A DNA stretch of 16,173 bases. Origin: CAZOKZ01 sp964580585. GTDB taxonomy: Bacteria; Sumerlaeota; Sumerlaeia; SLMS01; JAHLLQ01. Every line of letters starts with the position of its first letter. The first letter of the stretch is position 1. Location of the stretch: positions 1 to 16,173 of the forward strand of contig CAZOKZ010000085.1 in NCBI GenBank assembly GCA_964580585.1, in the 5' to 3' direction. The notes beneath the pieces were generated by a model that saw only the letters and a list, made by a program, of their open reading frames with translations, had not been told where the DNA came from and searched no databases. Below, one piece after another: positions 1 to 6,635 of this stretch. The position numbers were made by a program, and so were the translations under genes.

Positions 1-118
1 GGTATAGGACGTGTAAAGGCCGGTGGGAGGCTGATGAAAACTGGCTTTTCATTTTTTTGGGGGAAAGTCCGTTCCGTGCTATTGCGACTTTCCGGATGGA
101 CACGAAGGACTACTCCCC

Positions 119-517
119 GTGCCTCCCCTCGTTTCCGGCATTGTTCCCACATACATTCGCGCCGATTTGCTCGTTCGATGCATTGAAAGCAATCAGAAGC
201 AAACGTTTGCCGTCTGGTTACACCGTCCCTATCTCGATCTGTACCGTCGGGATTCTCTCGTAGCGGGCGGAAGGCGATTGCTTGCCCGCCGCATCACACA
301 CGAGACATCACTCTTCCTTGCGCAAAAACGCTATAGTCGCACTTGCGTTATTTGCCTGGAGTTCTTATGGGGTAATCCATTCTCTCGTCGCACATGGCGA
401 ATGCTTACCGGTGCTGCCATTGGTCCCGCGTGGCGGAAATTTAAATCTTTCCATCACCCCAAACGCTCGAACGATACTAAAATGGAATCACCACCTGATT
501 TGATCACAAACGAATAA
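119..517 (+). pseudogene. Family 2 glycosyltransferase relic with in-frame internal deletion
   Basis: This 132-codon reading frame is a shrunken copy of the two intact glycosyltransferases that follow. Its first 33 residues align with their N-termini (GIVPTYIRADLLVRCIES against IIVPTYNRAHMLDRCLAS, then QTF..W). From about position 218 it jumps directly to their C-terminal part (HRPYLDLYR, LFLAQKRYSRTCVICLE, PFSRRTWRMLTGAAIGPAWRKFKS). About 187 codons are missing relative to the gene at 545, including the nucleotide-binding DDG, the metal-binding DxD and the catalytic ED motif, so the product cannot be an active GT-A enzyme. The frame is still open across the junction. The start codon is GTG where both paralogues use ATG, and the Asn of the PTYN motif is Ile. 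I read it as a decaying duplicate; a translated short product is possible but unlikely to be functional. The 118 bases before it show nothing I can support. Confidence 0.8.
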
Positions 518-544
518 CCATTTTACAAATCGGACAATCTTCTC

Positions 545-1486
545 ATGTCTCCTTCTGTTTCCATCATTGTTCCAACTTACAATCGAGCCCACATGCTGGA
601 CCGCTGCCTCGCCAGCATCCAGCAGCAAACTTTCACCGACTGGGAGTTGCTGGTTGTCGATGACGGATCGAGCGATAATACCGTCGAAATCGTTGAACGA
701 TGGCAACGGACCGATTCGCGGATTCGCCTGATTCGTCAACCAGTAAACAAGGGCGTTTCTCACGCACGTAACACCGGTGTGAACGCGGCATCCGGCGAGT
801 GGGTCGCGTTCAATGACTCGGATGACGAGTGGATTCCGGAAAAACTCGAACGCCAATTGGCCCGGGTCGATCAAATTCGTGAACATGAAAACCGAGAATC
901 CGTTCTGATCTACGGCTGGTATCGTACTCAACATACAGACGGGTGGTCGCACTGCCACAATGAATCGTTCGACGGCATGGTGCGTTCCAATCTTCTGCGA
1001 TACTTTTTTGCGAGCTTTATCACCCTGATGGTGAAACGGAGCGTTTACCAGGAAATCGGCGGGTTGGACACCGAACTGTTGCGAGGCGAAGATCACGATT
1101 TTCTCCTTCGCGTGTCGCGACGATATCCATTCGACGTTCTACGCGAAACCGTCTCGATTGCCCATCGTCATGAAGGCCCCAGTCTGACAACTCAAAACGA
1201 ATATTATCGTCCTTACATCGATCGTTATCGTCAGGATTTTCTGGAAGAAGGCGGACGCCAACTTCTTGCATTTTATCTTACCCTGGAAGCTAAACTGTTC
1301 CTTGCCCAAAAACAATACGGACGAACGTGTCGTATCTGCCTGGAATCACTTTTCGTGTACCCGTTTTCCCGTAATACCTGGCGCATGCTTGCCGGTGCGG
1401 CAATGGGTCCTTCTTGGCGAAAGTTCAAATCCCAATTATCGGTCCATCCGATGAACAAAATTCCATCGCAGAACCTCCGCCACTAA
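545..1486 (+). CDS. Family 2 glycosyltransferase (GT-A fold)
   Basis: The 313-residue product should transfer a sugar from a nucleotide-sugar donor to a glycan or lipid-linked acceptor at the cytoplasmic side of the membrane. All GT2 landmarks are visible: SIIVPTYN at residues 6-13, VVDDGSSDNT at 37-46 (nucleotide binding, D39/D40), N-D-S-D-D-E-W at 90-96 (the DxD metal site, D91 and D93), and R-G-E-D-H-D at 180-185 (the ED motif that supplies the catalytic base). The last 90 or so residues form a tail, rich in Arg and Trp, shared with both neighbouring copies. No membrane segment is obvious. The start is the ATG directly before the canonical N-terminal strand; no strong ribosome binding site is seen. 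Donor and acceptor cannot be told from sequence. Tandem paralogues on both sides suggest a polysaccharide or glycan-decoration locus. Confidence 0.9.
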   Translation: MSPSVSIIVPTYNRAHMLDRCLASIQQQTFTDWELLVVDDGSSDNTVEIVERWQRTDSRIRLIRQPVNKGVSHARNTGVNAASGEWVAFNDSDDEWIPEKLERQLARVDQIREHENRESVLIYGWYRTQHTDGWSHCHNESFDGMVRSNLLRYFFASFITLMVKRSVYQEIGGLDTELLRGEDHDFLLRVSRRYPFDVLRETVSIAHRHEGPSLTTQNEYYRPYIDRYRQDFLEEGGRQLLAFYLTLEAKLFLAQKQYGRTCRICLESLFVYPFSRNTWRMLAGAAMGPSWRKFKSQLSVHPMNKIPSQNLRH

Positions 1487-1548
1487 TATTTTTCCCAAAG
1501 GAATTCCAGTTCACATCGACAAACAAATCTCTTCAAGAATTTATTTTC

Positions 1549-2469
1549 ATGCCATTCGTTTCTATCATCGTCCCCACTTTCAATCGCGCTCATTTGTTGA
1601 TGCGTTGCATCGAAAGTATTCGCCAACAAACATTCCACGATTGGGAGCTTCTCATTGTCGATGACGGATCAACCGACAACACGATCCCGATAATCAATGA
1701 ATTGCTGAAACGCGATACGCGCATTCAACTGATTCGACTGCCCAAAAATCGCGGCGTCGCTCATGCAAGAAACGTTGGTATCGAAGCCGCCCGTTCCGAG
1801 TGGGTCGCGTTCAACGATTCGGACGATGAATGGTTGCCTGAAAAACTGGAGCGCCAGATACGATGGATCGAAAAAATCCGCAGGGAACAACATCGCGAAC
1901 CAACCGTTGTTTACACCTGGTATAAGACTCAAACGAGTGAGGGCGAAACGACAACAAACAACGGAACATTGTCTGGGAATCTTTATTCGCAACTGCTAAA
2001 TGGATATTTTGTCAGTCCTATCACGATGATGATCAAACGCTCCGTCTGTCACGATGTTGGGTTGTTCGACACCTCGTTCATCCGCGGCAGCGACCACGAC
2101 TTTCTGCTTCGTGTGGCGCAACAACACGCCTTCGACGTGCTGCCCGAAGTCCTCAGTATCGAACATCGCCATGACGGTCCCGCTATAACGGCAAACCCCG
2201 AGCATTTTGGATTCTTCATCCATCGATACCGGCAAGAGATTCTGAGCGTTGGCGGGCGAAAATTACTGGCGGATCACCTTGCGTATGAAGCGAGCTTGTT
2301 CGCGGAAAAAAAGCGCACTCGCCAAGCAACGAATTGTTACTTGAAGTCCATCGTGACCTACCCATTCAAACGTTGGACTTGGCGCAGGCTGGCGGGCACA
2401 ACGTTGGGCCCCACCTGGAAAAAACTGAAATCCTGTACCCGTAAGTCAAATATCTGCAACAACTCATGA
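1549..2469 (+). CDS. Family 2 glycosyltransferase, tandem paralogue
   Basis: The 306-residue product is a clear paralogue of the preceding gene along its full length, so it should catalyse a similar glycosyl transfer, perhaps with a different donor or acceptor. Motifs: SIIVPTFN near residues 5-12, IVDDGSTDNT with D38/D39, N-D-S-D-D-E-W at 89-95, and R-G-S-D-H-D at 179-184. The last motif carries Ser where the paralogue has Glu, leaving Asp as the only acidic residue of the ED pair, a possible functional difference. The frame is open further upstream to 1414, but that extension would overlap the preceding gene by 73 bases and add 45 residues unlike any GT2 N-terminus. I therefore chose the ATG at 1549, which aligns with the start of the paralogue. 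The gap to the preceding gene is 62 bases, consistent with one transcript. Confidence 0.9.
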   Translation: MPFVSIIVPTFNRAHLLMRCIESIRQQTFHDWELLIVDDGSTDNTIPIINELLKRDTRIQLIRLPKNRGVAHARNVGIEAARSEWVAFNDSDDEWLPEKLERQIRWIEKIRREQHREPTVVYTWYKTQTSEGETTTNNGTLSGNLYSQLLNGYFVSPITMMIKRSVCHDVGLFDTSFIRGSDHDFLLRVAQQHAFDVLPEVLSIEHRHDGPAITANPEHFGFFIHRYRQEILSVGGRKLLADHLAYEASLFAEKKRTRQATNCYLKSIVTYPFKRWTWRRLAGTTLGPTWKKLKSCTRKSNICNNS

Positions 2470-2476
2470 GTCTCCT

Positions 2477-2510
2477 CTTGAGTTTTTCCTGCTTCTTATT
2501 AAACTCAAGG
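2477..2510. terminator. Hairpin after the glycosyltransferase cluster
   Basis: A perfect 9-bp inverted repeat (CTTGAGTTT at 2477-2485, AAACTCAAG at 2501-2509) with a 15-base loop starts 8 bases after the stop of the third glycosyltransferase. No uninterrupted T-run follows on the plus strand, so it is at best a weak intrinsic terminator; it could also be a processing or regulatory hairpin. Confidence 0.35.
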
Positions 2511-2550
2511 CATCGAGTTTGATTTAAATTATCGGAACAGGACGTGCCGG

Positions 2551-3705
2551 ATGAATCGATTCCGCATCGAATCGACAAGTATATGCGTGGCGTTCGGCTT
2601 GTCGTTATTTCCCGCGTTCACGTTGGGCGAGGCGACGAGTATTCTGGAAGAGTTCCAGGTTTCAGATTACCCAGAATTAACCGTTGCCGACCCCCCAACA
2701 TCGCATTCCCTTTTCAACGATCAGGCAACGCTGCAAAGCCGACTTGCCGATGGCATGTACACCGTAACCGGTCCACCAGAAACGGGAATCAACTTCGTCA
2801 CGTCAGCAAACACCCCGGACATGTTTTCCATCGTTCGACCTCAAATAAAAAATTTCGATCCACAAAATATCGAGTACATCTCCTTCGACGATTCGCTTAA
2901 ATGTTTAGGCATCAAGCCCCCTCTGGTAATTCCATCGAACCAATCCAATCCCAAATTGGACTACAGCTCTGCATCGACGTTTCCTTTATATGCCATCGCA
3001 CAAAATCCGCATTTTTATTTTACTGCCAACGAGTATATTAAGTCCCCAACAGACGAACATCGCAATTCGCTTGTTGAGCAACTTAAATGGTCGCAAAATG
3101 CACTTCACGAATGGAACGTCGGAAAGCCAAGTGAACAAGTCCCTTTGATCGGGTTAAATTACCATATTAGCATATTGGAAATATTAATCGCTCAACATCC
3201 CATCCCCGAAGCCCTTCCAATTATCCTGGAAATTTCGAACGAGCAAGAGTTGTTGGGTACAATAAATTGGGTTCTATTTGCTTTTGTAATAGATAAATAT
3301 TTTTCATTCTATCAAGCGATAGATAATGAGTCACTAAGCGCACGACAACGTGAGTTATTGGAAGAATACAGTAACTGGCGAAATGAAAATCCATGGATTT
3401 TTGAATTTGTTACTTTCGATAATCACACTGTACCTAGATTATATTTCAATGATGATTTAAACACTTGGTTAATTGGATCGCGAACGTTCTGCAAGGTATG
3501 GACAACCACACACGAAACTCATGCCTCTTCCACCTTCTATAAAAACGAATTCACTCAGTATCAAAGTGTACCGATGCCCTCCCTCCATACCAAAATCGAT
3601 CAGGGCAACGAAAAGCTCAAAATCACGGGGCAACAAGTTCGCGATTTTGCCAAACGATTCAACGATGCTCGCCACAAGGTAACTATCAGCAAGGCGAAAT
3701 TCTAG
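2551..3705 (+). CDS. Predicted secreted protein of unknown function
   Basis: I do not recognise this 384-residue protein. The N-terminus looks like a Sec signal peptide: Arg at 3 and 5, then a hydrophobic stretch (about residues 11-25, SICVAFGLSLFPAFTLG) ending near G-E-A, so the mature protein is probably periplasmic or exported. No membrane helix is obvious after that, and I see no catalytic motif or repeat. The middle and C-terminal parts are rich in aromatic residues and Asn, with mixed charged and hydrophobic segments that suggest a folded domain. Base composition drops to clearly AT-rich between about 2980 and 3480, unlike ruvB downstream, which may point to transfer or relaxed selection. 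An AGGA lies about 9 bases before the ATG. It sits alone between the glycosyltransferases and ruvB and has hairpin or promoter-like sequence on either side, so it is probably its own transcription unit. Confidence 0.65.
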   Translation: MNRFRIESTSICVAFGLSLFPAFTLGEATSILEEFQVSDYPELTVADPPTSHSLFNDQATLQSRLADGMYTVTGPPETGINFVTSANTPDMFSIVRPQIKNFDPQNIEYISFDDSLKCLGIKPPLVIPSNQSNPKLDYSSASTFPLYAIAQNPHFYFTANEYIKSPTDEHRNSLVEQLKWSQNALHEWNVGKPSEQVPLIGLNYHISILEILIAQHPIPEALPIILEISNEQELLGTINWVLFAFVIDKYFSFYQAIDNESLSARQRELLEEYSNWRNENPWIFEFVTFDNHTVPRLYFNDDLNTWLIGSRTFCKVWTTTHETHASSTFYKNEFTQYQSVPMPSLHTKIDQGNEKLKITGQQVRDFAKRFNDARHKVTISKAKF

Positions 3706-3715
3706 CGAAACACCC

Positions 3716-3745
3716 TTGACATTCCCTCCCTTGCTCCTGTTCTCT
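3716..3745 (+). promoter_or_regulatory. Candidate sigma70-type promoter for ruvB
   Basis: A perfect TTGACA lies at 3716-3721, and after an 18-base spacer there is TTCTCT, which matches the -10 consensus poorly. It begins 11 bases after the stop of the preceding gene and 59 bases before the ruvB ATG, the expected place. The -35 match is direct observation; promoter function is inference. Confidence 0.35.
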
Positions 3746-3779
3746 CGTCCCTGAAGTGACGTTCTCCTCCGAGGTTTGC

Positions 3780-4826
3780 ATGGCCAGCCAACTCGATCCC
3801 CAGCGCGGTTCCTTTGATTCCGAGGAAGACCAGCAACTCCGTCCCTCGAATATGCACGATTTCGTCGGCCAGACCAGTGTCGTCGAAAACTTGCGTATCT
3901 TCATCCAGGCAGCGCGCAAACGCGGCGAACCGCTCGATCACACGCTGCTGTACGGCCCGCCCGGGCTCGGGAAAACCACGCTGGCGCACATTGTCGCCTC
4001 GGAAATGGGCACGCAGCTTCGGACCACCAGTGGCCCGATCATCGAGCGCAAAGACGACCTCGCCGCGATTCTAACCGACCTGCAACCGTGTGATGTGTTG
4101 TTTATCGACGAGATTCATCGTCTGAATCGCATCGTCGAGGAATGCCTCTACCCTGCCATGGAAGATCGCAAGATCGACATCATCATCGGCGAAGGTCCTC
4201 ACGCCAAATCGATCAAGCTCGACGTGGCGCCGTTCACGCTCGTCGGCGCCACCACGCGCGCGGGAATGCTTACCGGTCCGTTGCGTTCGCGTTTCGGCAT
4301 CACACAACGCCTGCAATTTTACTCCGTCCCCGAAATGCGCCACATTGTGAAGCGCTCGTCGAAGATTCTCGGCTGCGGCATCGAGAACGACGCGGCAACG
4401 CTTGTTGCAAGTCGTTCCCGCGGCACGCCCCGTATCGCCAACCGGTTACTGCGCCGCGTGCGCGACATCGCACAAGTCCGCCACGACGGCCACATCACGG
4501 TCGAAGTTGCCGAAGACGCCCTGCGCCTTCTCGATGTGGACAGCAAAGGCCTCGACGCGCCCGATCGCGCGTTTCTGCAATGTCTGATCGAAAAATTCGG
4601 CGGTGGACCTGTTGGCCTGAATACGTTGGCTGTCAGTTTGAGCGAAGACGACGACACATTGATCGACGTGGTTGAACCATACCTGATCCAGATTGGCTTT
4701 CTCGCACGTTCACCTCGCGGGCGAATCGCCACACGCGCCGCTTACGACCACCTGGGCTTGATTCCGCCCGCCGACATGAGCGAGGATGGGGGCGGTGTGA
4801 TTGATTTGTATGGAAACGATGAGTAG
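3780..4826 (+). CDS. ruvB: Holliday junction branch migration ATPase RuvB
   Basis: RuvB is the hexameric AAA+ motor that, with RuvA, drives branch migration of Holliday junctions during recombinational repair. The 348-residue product has the family layout: R-P-x-x-x-x-D-F-V-G-Q near the N-terminus, Walker A GPPGLGKTT at 59-67, Walker B with F-I-D-E at 108-111 followed by I-H-R, the sensor region GATTRAGMLTGPLRSRFG containing the arginine-finger Arg, and the C-terminal winged helix (D-x-x-D-R, G-G-G-P-V-G-L, then E-P-Y-L-I-Q-x-G and R-T-P-R-G-R-like RSPRGRIAT). Length is normal. The frame is open from a GTG at 3756, but the ATG at 3780 has GAGG seven bases upstream (3771-3774) and fits the family's start, so I prefer it. 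ruvA and ruvC are not adjacent. A small membrane-protein gene follows after 2 bases. Confidence 0.97.
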   Translation: MASQLDPQRGSFDSEEDQQLRPSNMHDFVGQTSVVENLRIFIQAARKRGEPLDHTLLYGPPGLGKTTLAHIVASEMGTQLRTTSGPIIERKDDLAAILTDLQPCDVLFIDEIHRLNRIVEECLYPAMEDRKIDIIIGEGPHAKSIKLDVAPFTLVGATTRAGMLTGPLRSRFGITQRLQFYSVPEMRHIVKRSSKILGCGIENDAATLVASRSRGTPRIANRLLRRVRDIAQVRHDGHITVEVAEDALRLLDVDSKGLDAPDRAFLQCLIEKFGGGPVGLNTLAVSLSEDDDTLIDVVEPYLIQIGFLARSPRGRIATRAAYDHLGLIPPADMSEDGGGVIDLYGNDE

Positions 4827-4828
4827 AA

Positions 4829-5185
4829 ATGACCGACGCTCCCACAACCGAAGAACTCGACGAAGAACCTGTCAAACCACCCGAACGTCTGCGCCAGGAA
4901 GAACTCTTCCTTTGGCCATGGCGCGTGTTGCTTCTCGCCGCCACGGTGTGGGCTGCCGTTTACGTCTATTGGGGGGCGTTTTATCCGATTGAGAAACTGG
5001 ATTTCCTTGCCAAAGAAACTTTGCACGGCTCGATTCAACTGGGCCTGACGATTTTTCTTTCGCTCGAATGTTTGTACTACTTGTACATCAGCTTTTCCAT
5101 GCGCCGTTGCCGAGAATGGGGCATGATCATTTGGGCGCTCGCCATGTTCGTCATGGGCCTCAGCGCTAAATTCCCGATCGGATAA
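4829..5185 (+). CDS. Small three-helix membrane protein
   Basis: This 118-residue protein has an acidic, Pro-rich cytoplasmic-type N-terminus (residues 1-28) followed by three hydrophobic segments at about 30-50, 68-88 and 97-113, so it is probably an inner-membrane protein. Conspicuous aromatic residues (W-P-W, Y-V-Y-W, L-Y-Y-L-Y) sit at the membrane edges. I do not recognise the family and see no catalytic motif. The ATG is 2 bases after the ruvB stop, so the two genes are almost certainly co-transcribed and probably translationally coupled. Nothing in the sequence shows a link to recombination; the pairing may simply be positional. A strong terminator follows 5 bases after its stop codon. 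Confidence 0.75.
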   Translation: MTDAPTTEELDEEPVKPPERLRQEELFLWPWRVLLLAATVWAAVYVYWGAFYPIEKLDFLAKETLHGSIQLGLTIFLSLECLYYLYISFSMRRCREWGMIIWALAMFVMGLSAKFPIG

Positions 5186-5190
5186 AAACG

Positions 5191-5220
5191 CTGCCTCCGG
5201 GCGAACCCGGAGGCAGTTTT
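5191..5220. terminator. Strong bidirectional intrinsic terminator
   Basis: A perfect 11-bp GC-rich stem (CTGCCTCCGGG at 5191-5201, CCCGGAGGCAG at 5206-5216) with a CGAA tetraloop is followed by TTTT on the plus strand. On the other strand the stem is followed closely by TTTTT (the A-run at 5184-5188). It separates two convergent units, ruvB with the membrane protein and the operon ending in the DksA-like gene, and can serve both. A weaker second inverted repeat (TAACGAA at 5220-5226, TTCGTTA at 5249-5255) covers the DksA-like stop codon. Confidence 0.9.
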
Positions 5221-5252
5221 AACGAAGTGGCCAAAGGGGTTAGGCACATTCG

Positions 5253-6635
5253 TTAGCGTCGATTGTTTTTTTCCAACTGCTTGCGGCACGGAACGCACAA
5301 CTTGGCAAACGGTTTGGCACGCAAACGACCAATGGGAATGTACGGACACGTTTCGCATTCGCCATTAGGTTCGACATCGCACATCTCGCAAAGACCATAG
5401 GTGCCTTCTTCCAACCGTTCGAGCGCCTTGACCACTTGCGATAAACGTTCTTCCTCGTACCGCCGCGTCATGAACGTTGTTTCAAGCGCGGAACTATCGG
5501 TTGCCGCATCGGCCTGGTGGCTCGAGAAACTACGGCTCATGTTTTCTTCGCTGGACGCTGCCACATCGTTGATCATCGCCAAATCGCGCAACAACCGATC
5601 ACGCTCGCTCTCTAAAATCTGTCGCAACTCGCGCAATTCCGTCTTGCTGTAAGGTGCTTTGCGCTTGCGACGTTTCTTGGCCGGTTGTTCCTGCTTAACT
5701 TCCGCGACTTTCTTTTTCTTTACCGGAATTTTACGCGTTTCCGCAAATTCGGCGGCTTTCACCACGGAAGCCGGTAAAGCTTTGGAGTTGCGCGATTTGG
5801 CGTCTTTCGCGGCTTGGCGCGCCTTGGATTTTGTATCCTCGGCTCGCATGGCCAGCAACTTTGCCATAATTTCTTTTTTGCTCGGTCGATGCGGTTGTTC
5901 TTCCGAACTTGATTTCGATTCGTTCTTCGTCTTCTTCTGAGCAGCGTTTTTCAACGCGGCCAGTTTAACGTTGCTCATTGCCCTTCGGGCTATTGAGGTG
6001 TTTTTCCCCGTCGTCATGGTTGCCGATTCCTTGTGTCCCTGTTTCGTCGCTTTCGACGAAGCCTTGGCGCCACGCGACTCAACGTCTTTTTTTTCGGGCT
6101 GCTCTACAACGGCAGCCTTCCCCGAGTTCTGATTACTGGCAGCAGATTTACGGGAAGACGTCTTCGCAGATGTCGTTGTCGCTTTCTGCACCTTACTCTC
6201 GCCGGGAGCACTTTTCCTGGTTGGTTTCGCTTGAGCCTTCTCATTCTTTTGCGCTGTTCGGCTCACTGATGTAGTTGGCTTGATTGTTGTCTTTGCCGCA
6301 ACCTTTTTCTTAGATTTCGCGGCGGTTTTTGACGCTTTTTTTGCCGAAGTCTCGCTCGTTTTCGCTGCAACCGCTTTCGCCGTTCTCGAACTCTTCTCAA
6401 CCTTGGCAGATTCAGCCGCTTTTTTCACTGCGGTGGTTTTGGCAACCGCTGATTTTTTTGCGGCCTGCGATTTCTTCACGGCCTTGCTGGGCGAAGCACT
6501 CACCTTCGTCGGCGCACTCTTTTTGGCGACCGGGTTGGGCGAACTTGCCACAGATTTTTTTGCCGCTTTTGCGGACTTGGCGGCCTTTGCCGATTTCGAC
6601 GGTTTGCTATCCGACGCGAGCTTTCGAGGGGTCAC
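5253..6635 (-). CDS. DksA/TraR-type zinc-finger regulator with long histone-like N-terminal tail
   Basis: The last 130 or so residues are a DksA/TraR module: an alpha-helical coiled-coil region (starting near Y-S-K-T-E-L-R-E-L), a loop containing H-Q-A-D-A-A-T-D, then L-E-R-L-E-E-G-T-Y-G-L-C and a C4 zinc finger. Proteins of this family bind the RNA polymerase secondary channel or related sites and modulate initiation; the precise role here is inferred. Two things are odd. About 320 residues of Lys/Ala/Ser/Thr-rich, low-complexity sequence precede the module, resembling histone H1-type tails that bind DNA non-specifically. And the finger has three CxxC pairs (416-419, 427-430, 447-450) instead of two. 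The frame is open to an ATG at 6665, but the GTG at 6635 overlaps the ileS stop as GTGA with GGGAGA upstream, implying translational coupling, so I chose it (460 residues). Last gene of the minus-strand operon. Confidence 0.85.
   Translation of the reverse strand: MTPRKLASDSKPSKSAKAAKSAKAAKKSVASSPNPVAKKSAPTKVSASPSKAVKKSQAAKKSAVAKTTAVKKAAESAKVEKSSRTAKAVAAKTSETSAKKASKTAAKSKKKVAAKTTIKPTTSVSRTAQKNEKAQAKPTRKSAPGESKVQKATTTSAKTSSRKSAASNQNSGKAAVVEQPEKKDVESRGAKASSKATKQGHKESATMTTGKNTSIARRAMSNVKLAALKNAAQKKTKNESKSSSEEQPHRPSKKEIMAKLLAMRAEDTKSKARQAAKDAKSRNSKALPASVVKAAEFAETRKIPVKKKKVAEVKQEQPAKKRRKRKAPYSKTELRELRQILESERDRLLRDLAMINDVAASSEENMSRSFSSHQADAATDSSALETTFMTRRYEEERLSQVVKALERLEEGTYGLCEMCDVEPNGECETCPYIPIGRLRAKPFAKLCVPCRKQLEKNNRR

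Noticed and set aside
488..1096. A 202-codon minus-strand frame within the second glycosyltransferase
   Set aside because: Antisense to clear GT2 motifs; a similar shadow appears under the paralogue at 1669-1992.
1414..1548. Upstream extension of the third glycosyltransferase
   Set aside because: It would overlap the preceding gene by 73 bases and has no similarity to the paralogue's N-terminus.
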